Translations under genes and position numbers: made by a program
Origin: Neoluteolibacter marinus
Lineage (GTDB): Bacteria > Verrucomicrobiota > Verrucomicrobiia > Verrucomicrobiales > Akkermansiaceae
Length of the DNA: 64,000 nucleotides
Assembly (NCBI RefSeq): GCF_014904755.1
Contig: NZ_JACZFQ010000073.1
Location: 62,001 to 126,000 of the forward strand
Direction of reading: 5' to 3'
Shown: piece after piece, positions 25,536 through 35,014 of the stretch
Position numbering within the stretch: position 1 is the first letter of the stretch
How the letters are laid out: each line of letters begins with the position of its first letter
Notes under the pieces: model-generated
The model's input: the letters and a program-made list of their open reading frames with translations, nothing else
The model's database searches: none
Told to the model about the DNA's origin: nothing

Positions 25536-27668
25536 TCATTCCTTTTCCGGTATGGGCACCTCGTTGGTGAAAAGCGTCTTGAGGTAGTCGGGGCTGAGCA
25601 ACTCCGGGGTGATGAGCGGGTCCTTCCCTGGAACATAGAGGACATTGACCGGGATGGCGCTGCGGCCGAGTTCCTCGAGCTTGGCGTCAATTGCAGGATC
25701 GGGGCTGGTCTTGTCTCCCTTGAGGAGAACGATGCCGCGGGCCTCGATGAGGTCGGCGACTTCCTTGGTGTAGGCCCGCTTCTTGTTGAGCTGGCAGGTG
25801 GCGCACCATTGGGCGGTGAAGTCGACGTAGACCGGCGTGCCTTCTTCCAACAATTCGGTCACCCGGTCCTCGCTCCATTTCTCCCACACGAGGCCGGACT
25901 TCTCTGGCGGCATGGCAAGTTTCAATCCAACGGCGGCAAAGGCGACGCAGGTTGCAATCGCGATGGTGCGGGTGCGACGGCTGCGGACAGGCGAATGCCA
26001 GCGTCCGAACACCCATGCGGCGATGGCAACGGCGGTCAGGCCGATCACGACATTGAGCATGTTCTCCAGGCCGATCTGACCGGTGTAGACCCACAGCAGG
26101 AATCCGGCGGTGGCAAAGAGCAGGAAGGACATGGCCTGCTTGAAGCTTTCCATCCATGCACCGGGGCGCGGCAGGTAGTCGACCAGTGCAGGGAACAACG
26201 AGAGCAGGAGATAGGGCAGGGAAAGCCCGAGAGCCATGGCGGTGAAGGCGCTGAAAAACTGGAGCGGTGGCAACGCGATGGCCGCGCCGATGGCTGCACC
26301 GAGGAAGGGCGCGGAGCAGGGGGTGGCGACGACCGTGGCGAGGATGCCGGAGAAGAACGAACCACCGACGCCTTGTTTGGATTGGAGCTTTCCTCCCACG
26401 CCGGTGGCCGAGGCTCCGATCTCGAACACGCCGTACATCGCAAGGCCGAGAATGAACATCAGCAGCATGAGGACGAGAACCGTCCAGGGGTTCTGGAGCT
26501 GATAGCCCCAGCCGATTTCCTGGCCGGGGCCGGCGGCGGAGCGCAGCGCGAACAGCAGGCCGCTGAGGGCCCAGAAGGAGATCAACACGCCGGCCGTGAA
26601 GGCGAGGCCGTGCAGCACGATCTTGCGCCGGTCTTCGCCGGATTGTTGGACGAAGCCCATGATCTTGAGCCCGATCACCGGGAACACGCAGGGCATCAGG
26701 TTGAGGATGAGACCGCCGATGAACATGCCGCCGAGAATCGGCAGGAGGGCGGCGAGGGAGAGAGGGCGGGGCGCCGGGCGCTCGATGGTCACCTCCGGCA
26801 GCAGCAAGGCCTCGGCGCCGGTGCTGTCATCAATGACCGTGTGGGAGACGAGCATCCCGTGAAACGCGGAGCCCTGCTCGACCGGGCCGATGACCGTTTC
26901 TTTGACCCGTTTCAGGGACAGCACCCATTCATCGCCCTCCAGGGCAATCGTGCCGCCCGAACTGAGAGAAGCAATGAAGGGCTCCGACGGGATGAAATCC
27001 AGGTCGGCGGGGATTTTCAGCGGATGGGGCGGGGTGAGCCTGAGCTTGATCCCGGGGCCGTCGCTCTCCGCCCGCACCTGCCAACCACTGGCGGGCTTGG
27101 GCAGCCCGGCGCGGGCGGTCGCAAAGAGATCGGCTTGGGACGGATCGAGCTCGGCGGCCGACTTGACGGGGAGCTCGATCTTGAACTCGGCGGATTCGTT
27201 TTCGCAGCCGCTGTCGGTGCAAATCTGCCACTCGGCCTTGGCCGTTAGGGAGGTGGTCGTGTTGACGGCCAGGCTGGACGGGGGCGTGATCTCCACCAGC
27301 AGGACCGGGCTGCCGGAGTAGCTGAAGCTCTTGCCAAAAGCACCCTCGATGACGTGCGGGACCGGCCACTGGATGGGGCCGGCCGTGAAGCCGTCGGGAA
27401 GGGTCCAGTCCAAAGTGATCGACTGCTCGATGCCCCCCGAGTTCCGGTAATAGCTGTGCCAGGGATCGGGGTGTTCAAGCTTGAGCGCCAGGGTGAACGG
27501 CTTGCCGGGAGCGATGGAGGTGTTTTCTGGAACCAAGGTCGCGACCGAGACCGGCTTCGAACTTTCGCCGAAGGCCGCGAAACCCGGCATGGCTTCCTCC
27601 TGGGCCGGTGCGAAGCAGGAGAGGGCCAGGGTCAACAGGGGGACAAAGAGAAGTTGCAATGATCGCAT
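25536..27668 (-). CDS. DsbD-like thiol:disulfide interchange protein
   Basis: 710 residues from the ATG at 27668 (MRSLQLLFVPLL), which gives a proper signal peptide; the frame extends 12 codons further. Residues ~20-290 are the periplasmic DsbC/DsbD-alpha-like beta domain (pattern WHSYYRNSGG). A central polytopic domain of about eight helices follows (LNLMPCVFPVIGLK and VVATPCSAPFLGAA carry the membrane cysteines), then a C-terminal thioredoxin domain with WCATC. The protein moves electrons from cytosolic thioredoxin to periplasmic partners such as cytochrome c maturation or disulfide isomerases. All cysteines of the relay are present. Confidence 0.9.
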   Translation of the reverse strand: MRSLQLLFVPLLTLALSCFAPAQEEAMPGFAAFGESSKPVSVATLVPENTSIAPGKPFTLALKLEHPDPWHSYYRNSGGIEQSITLDWTLPDGFTAGPIQWPVPHVIEGAFGKSFSYSGSPVLLVEITPPSSLAVNTTTSLTAKAEWQICTDSGCENESAEFKIELPVKSAAELDPSQADLFATARAGLPKPASGWQVRAESDGPGIKLRLTPPHPLKIPADLDFIPSEPFIASLSSGGTIALEGDEWVLSLKRVKETVIGPVEQGSAFHGMLVSHTVIDDSTGAEALLLPEVTIERPAPRPLSLAALLPILGGMFIGGLILNLMPCVFPVIGLKIMGFVQQSGEDRRKIVLHGLAFTAGVLISFWALSGLLFALRSAAGPGQEIGWGYQLQNPWTVLVLMLLMFILGLAMYGVFEIGASATGVGGKLQSKQGVGGSFFSGILATVVATPCSAPFLGAAIGAAIALPPLQFFSAFTAMALGLSLPYLLLSLFPALVDYLPRPGAWMESFKQAMSFLLFATAGFLLWVYTGQIGLENMLNVVIGLTAVAIAAWVFGRWHSPVRSRRTRTIAIATCVAFAAVGLKLAMPPEKSGLVWEKWSEDRVTELLEEGTPVYVDFTAQWCATCQLNKKRAYTKEVADLIEARGIVLLKGDKTSPDPAIDAKLEELGRSAIPVNVLYVPGKDPLITPELLSPDYLKTLFTNEVPIPEKE

Positions 27669-27723
27669 GGTCGCAGCGGCGGAGTGTGGGTCAGGAAGAG
27701 ACACGAGATGCCGGTTTCATCCG

Positions 27724-27767
27724 ATAAAAAATGCCGGCGGGCCCGTGATGGCCCGTCCGGCATTTGA
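27724..27767 (-). terminator. Intrinsic terminator after the glycine-zipper lipoprotein gene
   Basis: Stem AAATGCCGG/CCGGCATTT plus an inner CGGGCC/GGCCCG helix (27729-27765), followed on the minus strand by TTTTTTAT. It lies between the small lipoprotein gene and the dsbD-like gene on the same strand, insulating them. Confidence 0.85.
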
Positions 27768-27791
27768 AATCAAGTGGCGGGTGGCTGCCCG

Positions 27792-28034
27792 TCAGTAGCC
27801 CCGGTACTCCTGGTCCTGGGCATTTCCGTAGGCCCCACCGACGACAGCGCCGCCAGCGGCTCCAATCGCGGCGCCTTCAAGGGCGCGGCCGGACTGGTTG
27901 CCGATGATGGCTCCGGCCCCGGCTCCGATCAGGGCGCCGGTGGCAGCCCCGCGGTTGGCGTTCGGTCCGTAATTCTGGCAGCTGGTGCCGAGGAAGGTGC
28001 AGCCAAGGGCGAGAAGTGTCAGTGTGGTTTTCAT
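27792..28034 (-). CDS. Small glycine-zipper lipoprotein
   Basis: 80 residues. A signal peptide ends in a lipobox (TFLGTSC, Cys19). The mature part has two Gly/Ala zipper helices (GALIGAGAGAIIGNQSG and AAIGAAGGAVVGGAYG), as in OsmB/YMGG-like outer-membrane lipoproteins. Such proteins insert glycine-zipper helices in membranes and are often stress-induced. It has its own strong terminator. Confidence 0.85.
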   Translation of the reverse strand: MKTTLTLLALGCTFLGTSCQNYGPNANRGAATGALIGAGAGAIIGNQSGRALEGAAIGAAGGAVVGGAYGNAQDQEYRGY

Positions 28035-28127
28035 GGTTCGGTTGATTCAGATTGGCGCGGCAACTTCCGCCGGCATGCGGGTCGCGCAAGCGGAAAGGCA
28101 CCGGGCGAGACGCAGGCCGCGAAGCGT

Positions 28128-29168
28128 TTATTCAACCGGCATGCCGTCGAGGGCGCGGACGCATTCCGAGACCAGGCGTGGGCCCTGATAGATGAAGGAG
28201 GAGTAGATCTGTACCAGGCTCGCGCCCGCGTTGATCTTGTTGACGGCATCCCCGGCGGAGCTGATCCCCCCGACCCCGATGATCGGGATGCGGCCGCCGA
28301 ACTCACCGGCGAAGGCGCGGATGATCCCAGTGCTGCGCTGGGTCAGCGGGCGGCCGGAAAGTCCGCCGGCCTCTCCGGCCCGCGGGTGTCCCGCCACCGG
28401 GGCGCGGTCGAGCGTGGTGTTGGTCGCGATCAGGCCGTCGAGCCCGCCCTCGAGGAAGACCCTTGCCAGTGCGGCGACATGCGGCGGGTCGAGGTCGGGG
28501 GCGACCTTGAAGAGCAGGGGGACGTGCTTGCCATGTTCCTTCGACAGGGCCTCTTGCGCCTTCTTCAACTGCTCGAGCAGGCGCGCCGACGACTCCTCGC
28601 CCTGCAGGTCGCGCAGGCCGGGGGTGTTCGGCGAGGAAAGGTTCACGGCGATGTAGTCGGCGACCGGGTAGGCGGCCTTGAGGCAGGCGAGGTAGTCGTC
28701 CGCGGCATTCTCGTTGGGCGTGTCCTTGTTCTTGCCGATGTTGAAGCCGATGACCCCGCCGAAGGCCTTCGATCGGCGGACGTTTTCGACTCCGGCCTGG
28801 ATCCCGGGGTTGTTGAAGCCCATGCGGTTGATGATCGCCTCGTGCTCGACCAGCCGGAACAGGCGCGGCTTGGGATTCCCGGCCTGGGGGCGCGGGGTGA
28901 TGGTGCCGATCTCGACGAAGCCGAAGCCCAGCCGGCCGAGGGCGTCGATGGTGTTGCCCTCCTTGTCGAGTCCTGCGGCGAGACCGACGCGGTTGGGAAA
29001 GCGGAGGCCCATCACTTCGACCGGGGCGATGCATTCGGGAGCCGGGAAGAGCAGCTTCAGCAAGCCCGAGTTCTCCGCCATCCGGAGCCCGCGGAGGCTC
29101 AGGTGGTGCGCCGTTTCAGCGTCGAGGCGGAACAGGAGGGAGCGGGCGAGATCGTAGGCGTCGGACAC
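28128..29168 (-). CDS. pyrD: Dihydroorotate dehydrogenase (quinone), class 2
   Basis: 346 residues from the GTG at 29168 (VSDAYDLARSLLFRLDAETAHH), matching the class 2 N-terminus that binds the membrane and quinone; the frame is open for 15 further codons. FMN and substrate motifs: GLAAGLDKEG, FVEIGTITPRPQAGNP, NRMGFNN and NLSSPNTPGLRDLQ with the catalytic Ser of class 2 enzymes, then IIGVGGI. It oxidises dihydroorotate to orotate in pyrimidine synthesis. Located 84 bp downstream of hemW on the same strand. Confidence 0.93.
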   Translation of the reverse strand: MSDAYDLARSLLFRLDAETAHHLSLRGLRMAENSGLLKLLFPAPECIAPVEVMGLRFPNRVGLAAGLDKEGNTIDALGRLGFGFVEIGTITPRPQAGNPKPRLFRLVEHEAIINRMGFNNPGIQAGVENVRRSKAFGGVIGFNIGKNKDTPNENAADDYLACLKAAYPVADYIAVNLSSPNTPGLRDLQGEESSARLLEQLKKAQEALSKEHGKHVPLLFKVAPDLDPPHVAALARVFLEGGLDGLIATNTTLDRAPVAGHPRAGEAGGLSGRPLTQRSTGIIRAFAGEFGGRIPIIGVGGISSAGDAVNKINAGASLVQIYSSFIYQGPRLVSECVRALDGMPVE

Positions 29169-29252
29169 GCGGCGAACGTGAACAAGGCCGGCCGGACGTC
29201 CAACACCGAACATCGGAAAGATCCCGCGAATCCACGTGGCGGCGGTGGGAAA

Positions 29253-30338
29253 TCAGGCCAGCTCCGCCGCAATCGGGTCCACCAGCGCGGAACCCGCCAC
29301 GGTGAGGGCGAGGCGCTCGCCACGGATTTCCGCAAGCCCGAGGTCCACCAGCCGTGTCGCGTCGGGGAGCTGGACCAGCGAAAGCGGTACGCCTTCATCC
29401 GTTCTCAGCATCAGCGCGAGGCGCTCGAGCCGCCGTTGCTCGGGATCGAGCGATTCGCTTTCGGAAACCGCGTTGCCCAGGCTTTTGACCATTCGGACAT
29501 AGGCGGCGGTGTCGGGGATATTGCGGGTGCGGGTCCCGCCGAGGGTGGAGACGGCCGAGGGGCCGAGACCGAGGTAGTCCTCGCCCCGCCAGTAACCGCG
29601 GTTGTGGCTGGAGCGGAAGCCGGGCCGGGCGTAGTTCGAGGTCTCGTAGTGCTCGTAGCCGGCCGCCGTCAGCAAGTCGTGGGCGAGATGGAACTGGGTG
29701 GCGTCGCGGTCCTCGTCGCGGTCCAGTTGGCCGCGGTTGAGGCTTTCGAAAAACGCGGTGTCTTCCTCGTAGGTGAGGTTGTAGGCGGAAATGTGGTCGG
29801 GCTGCAGCGAGATCGCCGTGGTGAGGGTGTCCCGCCAGTCGTCGTGGGAGAGACCGGGAATGGAAAACATCAGGTCGATGTTCACCGCCGGCAGTTCCGC
29901 CTCGCGGAGGACGCGGACCGACTCCGCGGCTTGCTCCGGATCGTGCTCGCGGCCGAGCGTCTTGAGGACGTGCGGTGCGAAGGACTGGATGCCGAGCGAA
30001 ACCCGGGTGACGCCGAGTTCGCGGAACAGCCGGGCTTTCGCGACGTCGAAGGTGGCCGGGTTGGCCTCCAGGGTGACCTCATCGAAGCGACCGAGATCGT
30101 GGATGTCGGACAGCCCGGTGAAGAGCTTGCGGAGGTGGGTGGGCGACAGCATCGAGGGCGTCCCGCCGCCGAGATACAGGGTGCGGGGCGGCTCCTCCAA
30201 GCCGCCGAGCCGCTGGCGGGCTTCCACCAGCAGCGTGTCGACAAACTCGCCGATCGGGGTGTCGCCCGGCGTGTGCTTGTAGAAAGAGCAGTACGGGCAG
30301 ACGCGGTGGCAGAAGGGAATGTGCAGGTAGAGCAGCAA
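29253..30338 (-). CDS. hemW: HemW-type radical SAM heme chaperone
   Basis: 361 residues from a TTG codon at 30338. The radical SAM cluster motif is CHRVCPYC (Cx3Cx2C), lacking the extra cysteine of true HemN; GGGTPS and NIDLMFSIPG follow. This matches HemW (formerly HemN-like), which binds heme and delivers it to respiratory proteins rather than oxidising coproporphyrinogen. It lies between rhaB and pyrD on one strand, 52 bp after rhaB. Confidence 0.9.
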   Translation of the reverse strand: MLLYLHIPFCHRVCPYCSFYKHTPGDTPIGEFVDTLLVEARQRLGGLEEPPRTLYLGGGTPSMLSPTHLRKLFTGLSDIHDLGRFDEVTLEANPATFDVAKARLFRELGVTRVSLGIQSFAPHVLKTLGREHDPEQAAESVRVLREAELPAVNIDLMFSIPGLSHDDWRDTLTTAISLQPDHISAYNLTYEEDTAFFESLNRGQLDRDEDRDATQFHLAHDLLTAAGYEHYETSNYARPGFRSSHNRGYWRGEDYLGLGPSAVSTLGGTRTRNIPDTAAYVRMVKSLGNAVSESESLDPEQRRLERLALMLRTDEGVPLSLVQLPDATRLVDLGLAEIRGERLALTVAGSALVDPIAAELA

Positions 30339-30390
30339 GGTCCGGAACGCTGGTCCGCGATCCGCCCGGGCGTCAATCCATCAGCCCGGG

Positions 30391-31863
30391 TCAGCTGCCG
30401 GTGACCGACTGGAAGCGTTCGAAGGCACCGGCCCAGGACTCGTGGTTCCGGGGCTGGTAGGAATTGAATTCGAAGGAGGTCCGGATCAGCTCGCGGCCTG
30501 CCGCCAGATCGGCAACGTGGCCGACGGCGATCATCTGGACGATCAGGTTGCCGCAGGAGGTCGCCTCGATCGGGCCGGCGACGACCTCGATGCCGAGGGC
30601 ATCGGCCGTGGCCTGCGCAAGGAATTCGTTCTGGATGCCCCCACCGCCGGCATGGAGCCGGGTGAAGCGCTTGCCGGAGAGCCGGCAGAAGTTCTCGAAG
30701 ACCACCCGGTATTTCAGCGCGAGCGACTCGGTGGCGACCCGCAGGATGGTGCCCTTGTCCTGCGGAACGTCCTGGCCGGTCTTGCGGCACCATTCCTGGA
30801 TCTTCGCCGGCATCTCGCCGGGCGCGGCGAAGACCGGGTCATCGGGATCGATGAAGGCCGAGAAGCTCGGCGCGGCCTCCGCAAGGGCTGCCATTTCTGC
30901 GAAGGTCAGCTTGTCCCCGTCGAGCGACCACTGGCGCTTGCACTCCTGGATCAGCCACAGGCCGGCGATGTTCTTGAGGAAGCGGACGCTGCCCTCGACG
31001 CCGAGCTCGTTGCAGCAGCGGGCGGCGAAAGCTTCCGGCGAACGGATCGGCTCGCGGGTCTCGATGCCCATGATCGACCAGGTGCCGGACGAGAGCCAGA
31101 GCGGATCGTCGCCTTCCATCGGGATGCCGGCGACGGCAGAGGCGGTGTCGTGCGAGGCGCTGGCTACCACCGGGATCCCTTCCATGCCGATGTCGCGGGC
31201 AACCTCCTGGCGGATGGGACCGAGGACGGTGCCTGGAGCGACGATTCCGCCGAACATCTTGTCGGGGAGCTTGAGTGCTCCGATGACATCCCAAGCCCAG
31301 TCGCCGGTCGCCGCGTCGAGGAGTTGGGAGGTCGAGGCGATGGTGCGCTCGACGGCCTGCACGCCACACAGCCAGTAGGCGAGCAGGTCGGGAATGAAGA
31401 GCAGCTTGTCGGCCGCCGCGAGGGCGGGGGAGCCGAGCTGTTCCTCGGCCAGCAAGTGGAGGGAAGAATTGTAGAAATTCGTGGTGATACCCGTCTGGGC
31501 GTAGATTTCCGCTTCGCCCATCCGCTGGTGCATGACCGCGGGCATGCCCTCGTGACGGGCGTCGCGATACTGATGGGGCATGCCGAGCAGGCGGCCGTGG
31601 GCGTCGATCAACCCGAAGTCGCAGCCCCAGGTGTCGATGCCGATGGCGACGATGTCCTTGCCATACTCTTCAACCGCCCGGCGCAGGCCGTCGATGATGT
31701 CGCGGTAGAGGCCGACGATGTTCCAGAAGGAGCCTCCGGGCAGGTCGGTACCAGGATTGTCAAAGCGGTGGACTTCCTCGAGGCGGAAGGACTCTTGGTT
31801 GGAAATACCGGCGATGACCCGGCCGCTGCCGGCGCCGAGGTCGATGGAAAGGAATACGGGCAT
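30391..31863 (-). CDS. rhaB: Rhamnulokinase
   Basis: 490 residues, FGGY carbohydrate kinase fold. The N-terminal phosphate loop is LSIDLGAGSGRV and the sugar-binding part reads GIDTWGCDFGLID; ASHDTASAVAGIP and LSSGTWSIMG are typical of rhamnulokinase, as is HAGGGGIQNEFLAQATADALG near the C-terminus. It phosphorylates L-rhamnulose to rhamnulose 1-phosphate. It lies 18 bp downstream of the DeoR-type regulator on the same strand, and the next enzyme of the pathway is divergent at 32730, together forming a rhamnose module. Confidence 0.93.
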   Translation of the reverse strand: MPVFLSIDLGAGSGRVIAGISNQESFRLEEVHRFDNPGTDLPGGSFWNIVGLYRDIIDGLRRAVEEYGKDIVAIGIDTWGCDFGLIDAHGRLLGMPHQYRDARHEGMPAVMHQRMGEAEIYAQTGITTNFYNSSLHLLAEEQLGSPALAAADKLLFIPDLLAYWLCGVQAVERTIASTSQLLDAATGDWAWDVIGALKLPDKMFGGIVAPGTVLGPIRQEVARDIGMEGIPVVASASHDTASAVAGIPMEGDDPLWLSSGTWSIMGIETREPIRSPEAFAARCCNELGVEGSVRFLKNIAGLWLIQECKRQWSLDGDKLTFAEMAALAEAAPSFSAFIDPDDPVFAAPGEMPAKIQEWCRKTGQDVPQDKGTILRVATESLALKYRVVFENFCRLSGKRFTRLHAGGGGIQNEFLAQATADALGIEVVAGPIEATSCGNLIVQMIAVGHVADLAAGRELIRTSFEFNSYQPRNHESWAGAFERFQSVTGS

Positions 31864-31881
31864 GGAGAGGTGGACTTGGGT

Positions 31882-32646
31882 TCAGCGCGCGAAGTGAATT
31901 TCGTAGGGCCGATGCTTCAACAAGGATTTTGCGTAGGCCTTCGATTCGAAGTCGGTGATGATCATCTGGATGTCGGTCGGCGTGGCGAAGAAATAGTCCG
32001 CCTTCACGCCCAGCTTCGAGTGGTCGATCAGGGCGCAGCACCACTCCGCCTGCTCGATCATCATCCGCTTGAGCCGTGCCTGTTCCGGGTTGGGTTCGCT
32101 GACGCCCTGGACGGGATCGAGCCCGGCACCGGAGAAGAAGAAGCGGTCGATCTTCAACAGCCGCAGGGCGGACTCGGTGAGCATGCCGGAGAAGCGCCGG
32201 CCCCGCGGGTCGTAGGTCCCTCCCAGCTGGATGACCTCGAGGTCGCCGCGCCCGGCCAGGCGTTCGACAACAGCCAACGAGTACGTGACGACCTTCAGCG
32301 GCAGGTTTTCGGGCAGCTGGCCGGCGAGCTGGAGCGCGGTGGTCGACGCATCCAACAGGATGGTTTCGCCGGGAGCCAGCTGGCGGACGGCATCGCGGGC
32401 AATCGCGAATTTCTGTTCGAGGTGGCGGCCCTCGCGCTCCGATTGTGAGAGTTCACCGATCGGGGCGCTGGCATCCATGGCACCGCCGTGGCTGCGGCGG
32501 ACATGCCCGCGGCGGGCCAGGAAGTCGAGATCGCGGCGGATGGTCTCCTCGGTGACGGCGAGGTCCTTGGCCAGTTCAGCCGTGCGGACGTTGCCATCGC
32601 GGCGGACGCGGTCGAGAATCTGGCGTTGTCGTTCGGCGGCGAGCAT
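31882..32646 (-). CDS. DeoR-family transcriptional regulator of rhamnose genes
   Basis: 254 residues. The N-terminal winged helix (RQRQILDRVRRDGNVRTAELAKDL, TEETIRRDLDFL) is of DeoR type. The rest is a DeoRC sugar-phosphate sensor (LLDASTTALQLA, LGGTYDPRGRRFSG). It starts the rhaB operon and is divergent from the aldolase/dehydrogenase gene across an 83-bp region. By analogy it represses both units until a rhamnose pathway phosphate appears. No clear operator palindrome was seen in the gap. Confidence 0.85.
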   Translation of the reverse strand: MLAAERQRQILDRVRRDGNVRTAELAKDLAVTEETIRRDLDFLARRGHVRRSHGGAMDASAPIGELSQSEREGRHLEQKFAIARDAVRQLAPGETILLDASTTALQLAGQLPENLPLKVVTYSLAVVERLAGRGDLEVIQLGGTYDPRGRRFSGMLTESALRLLKIDRFFFSGAGLDPVQGVSEPNPEQARLKRMMIEQAEWCCALIDHSKLGVKADYFFATPTDIQMIITDFESKAYAKSLLKHRPYEIHFAR

Positions 32647-32729
32647 GTGGGTTTATGTTGGAAATTGCTTGCTTTCGTGGGTTTTGTCCCGCACACCCCG
32701 GCCTCGTCAACCCCAAACCTCAGACCCCA

Positions 32730-34925
32730 ATGGCCCAAGATTTCAAGCACGTGAATTTTTCCTGGGACGACGCGCACGCCGCGACGCTCGATCCCGTCGG
32801 TCGCCTCGTCTATCGCTCCAACATCCTCGGTGCCGACCAGCGCATCACCAACACCGGCGGCGGCAACACCTCGTCGAAGATCGTGGAAAAGGACCCGCTC
32901 ACCGGTGGCGAAGCGGAAGTTCTGTGGGTCAAGGGTTCCGGAGGTGACCTGCGCACCAGCCAGCGCGAGAACTTCTCCTCGCTCTATCAGGACAAGCTGA
33001 TCGCCATGCAGGGCCTCTACGCCGCGCGACCCGACAAGGGCCTCAAGTCGCAGGCCGAGGACGACATGGTGGCGATGTATTTCCACACCACCTTCAACCT
33101 CAACCCGCGCGCCTCGTCGATCGACACCCCGCTGCACAGCTTCCTGCCCGGCAAGCACGTCGACCACATGCACCCGAACGCGATCATCGCGATCGCCGCG
33201 TCGAAGAACTGCGAGAAGCTGACCCAGGAGATCTTCGGCGGCGAAATGGCCTACGTGCCGTGGATGCGCCCGGGCTTCGAACTCGGTCTGGCGATGCAGG
33301 AAATCGCCAAGGCCCAGCCCGACGTGAAGGCGATCATGATGGGCCAGCACGGCTTCATCTCGTGGGACGACGACGAGAAGGTCTGCTACACCCGCACGCT
33401 CGAGTTCATCGAGAAGGCGGCGGACTACATTGAGAAGAAATACGAGGCCAAGGGCGGCGACACCACGGTCTTCGGCGGTGCGAAATACCAGACGCTGCCC
33501 GAGGAGCAGCGCCATGCCACGCTCGCCGCGATCCTGCCCTGGCTGCGCGGCCAGGTTTCCCAACAGAAGCGCTTCATCGGCACGGTCCAGGACGACGAGA
33601 AGATCCTTCGCTTCGTCAACTCCGCCGATGCCGCCCGCCTGGCGGAACTCGGCACCTCGTGCCCGGACCACTTCCTGCGCACCAAGATCAAGCCGCTCTA
33701 CGTCGACTGGAACCCGCAGGCCGAGGACGCCGCAGCGCTCAAGGCCAAGCTCGCCGCCGGCCTGGAGCAGTACCGCAAGGACTACGCCGCCTACTACGCC
33801 GCTTGTAAGCACGACAACAGCCCGGCGATGCGTGACCCGAATCCGACGGTCGTCCTGATCCCGGGCCTCGGCATGGTGGCTTGGGGCAAGGACAAGTCGG
33901 AATCCCGCGTGACCGCCGAGTTTTACAACTGCGCGGTCGAGGTGATGCGCGGCGCCGAGGCGATCGACGAATACATCTCGCTGCCGCAGCAGGAGGCCTT
34001 CGACATCGAATACTGGCTGCTTGAGGAGGCGAAGCTGCAGCGGATGCCCGCCGAAAAGGAACTCGCCCGCCAGATCGTGCTGGTCGTCGGCGCCGGCTCC
34101 GGCATCGGCAAGGAAACCGCCCACCGCCTGGTCAAGGAGGGTGCGCAGATCGTCTGCGTCGACCTGAACCAGGATGCGGCCGAGGCCACTGCCAAGGAGA
34201 TCACCGACAAGTATGGCCTTGGCATCGGCGTCGCCGGTTCCGGGATCTCCGGCTGCGGCCCGGCGATCGGGCTGGCCGCCAACATCACCGACCGCGCCAG
34301 CATCCGCGCGATGCTCGACCAGGTCGCGCTGGCCTACGGTGGCTTCGACCACATCTGCGTCACCGCCGGCATCTTCGTGCCGAGCGATACCACCGGCCAC
34401 ATCCCGGACGACAAGTGGGCGCTGACCTTCGGCATCAACGTCACCGGTTCCTACTTCGTTGCCGACGAGGCGGCCAAGACCTGGAAGGAGCAGGGCCTGC
34501 GCGGCAACCTGGTGCTCACCACCAGCGCCAACGCCGCGGTGGCAAAGAAGGGCAGCCTGGCCTACGACACCTCGAAGGCCGCCGCCAATCACCTGGTCCG
34601 CGAGCTGGCGATCGAACTCAGCCCGCTGGTCCGGGTTAACGGCGTCGCCCCGGCAACGGTGGTCCAGGGCTCCGCGATGTTCCCGCGCGACCGCGTCATC
34701 GGTTCGCTGGCGAAATACGACATCCCCTACACCGAGGACGAGGAAACCGAGTCGTTGGTGAGCAAGCTGGCGCAGTTCTATGCGGATCGTACTTTGACCA
34801 AGTCGCCGATCACCCCGGCCGACCAGGCGGAGGCCTACTTCCTGCTCGTGTCGCAGCGCCTGAGCAAGACCACCGGCCAGGTCGTCACGGTCGACGGCGG
34901 CCTCCACGAGGCCTTCCTGCGCTAA
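32730..34925 (+). CDS. rhaEW: Bifunctional rhamnulose-1-phosphate aldolase / lactaldehyde dehydrogenase
   Basis: 731 residues from the ATG at 32730 (MAQDFKHVNFSW); the open frame starts 25 codons earlier without similarity. Residues ~1-440 are a class II (zinc) aldolase/adducin-type domain with HMHPNAIIAIAAS and MGQHGFISW metal-site histidines. Residues ~450-731 are a short-chain dehydrogenase: cofactor motif VVGAGSGIG, and the catalytic Tyr-Lys in YDTSKAA. The enzyme splits rhamnulose 1-phosphate into dihydroxyacetone phosphate and lactaldehyde, then oxidises lactaldehyde to lactate. This fusion is known from several bacterial phyla. A strong hairpin terminator follows. Confidence 0.92.
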   Translation: MAQDFKHVNFSWDDAHAATLDPVGRLVYRSNILGADQRITNTGGGNTSSKIVEKDPLTGGEAEVLWVKGSGGDLRTSQRENFSSLYQDKLIAMQGLYAARPDKGLKSQAEDDMVAMYFHTTFNLNPRASSIDTPLHSFLPGKHVDHMHPNAIIAIAASKNCEKLTQEIFGGEMAYVPWMRPGFELGLAMQEIAKAQPDVKAIMMGQHGFISWDDDEKVCYTRTLEFIEKAADYIEKKYEAKGGDTTVFGGAKYQTLPEEQRHATLAAILPWLRGQVSQQKRFIGTVQDDEKILRFVNSADAARLAELGTSCPDHFLRTKIKPLYVDWNPQAEDAAALKAKLAAGLEQYRKDYAAYYAACKHDNSPAMRDPNPTVVLIPGLGMVAWGKDKSESRVTAEFYNCAVEVMRGAEAIDEYISLPQQEAFDIEYWLLEEAKLQRMPAEKELARQIVLVVGAGSGIGKETAHRLVKEGAQIVCVDLNQDAAEATAKEITDKYGLGIGVAGSGISGCGPAIGLAANITDRASIRAMLDQVALAYGGFDHICVTAGIFVPSDTTGHIPDDKWALTFGINVTGSYFVADEAAKTWKEQGLRGNLVLTTSANAAVAKKGSLAYDTSKAAANHLVRELAIELSPLVRVNGVAPATVVQGSAMFPRDRVIGSLAKYDIPYTEDEETESLVSKLAQFYADRTLTKSPITPADQAEAYFLLVSQRLSKTTGQVVTVDGGLHEAFLR

Positions 34926-34953
34926 TCCGTTTTCAACTGTAGTTCGTTGGAAA

Positions 34954-34990
34954 CCGGGCGGCTCTCCTCACGGGGAGCCGCCCTTCGCGT
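34954..34990 (+). terminator. Terminator after the aldolase/dehydrogenase gene
   Basis: GGGCGGCTCTCC-TCAC-GGGGAGCCGCCC (34956-34983), a ~12-bp GC-rich stem with a tetraloop. Only a weak T-run follows (TTCG), so termination may be factor-assisted. Confidence 0.65.
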
Positions 34991-35014
34991 GTCTGGAGGC
35001 AGTCACCGCCTCCA

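Noticed and set aside
29253-30338. Coproporphyrinogen oxidase HemN
   Set aside because: Length and the Cx3Cx2C motif without the additional HemN cysteine fit the heme chaperone HemW.
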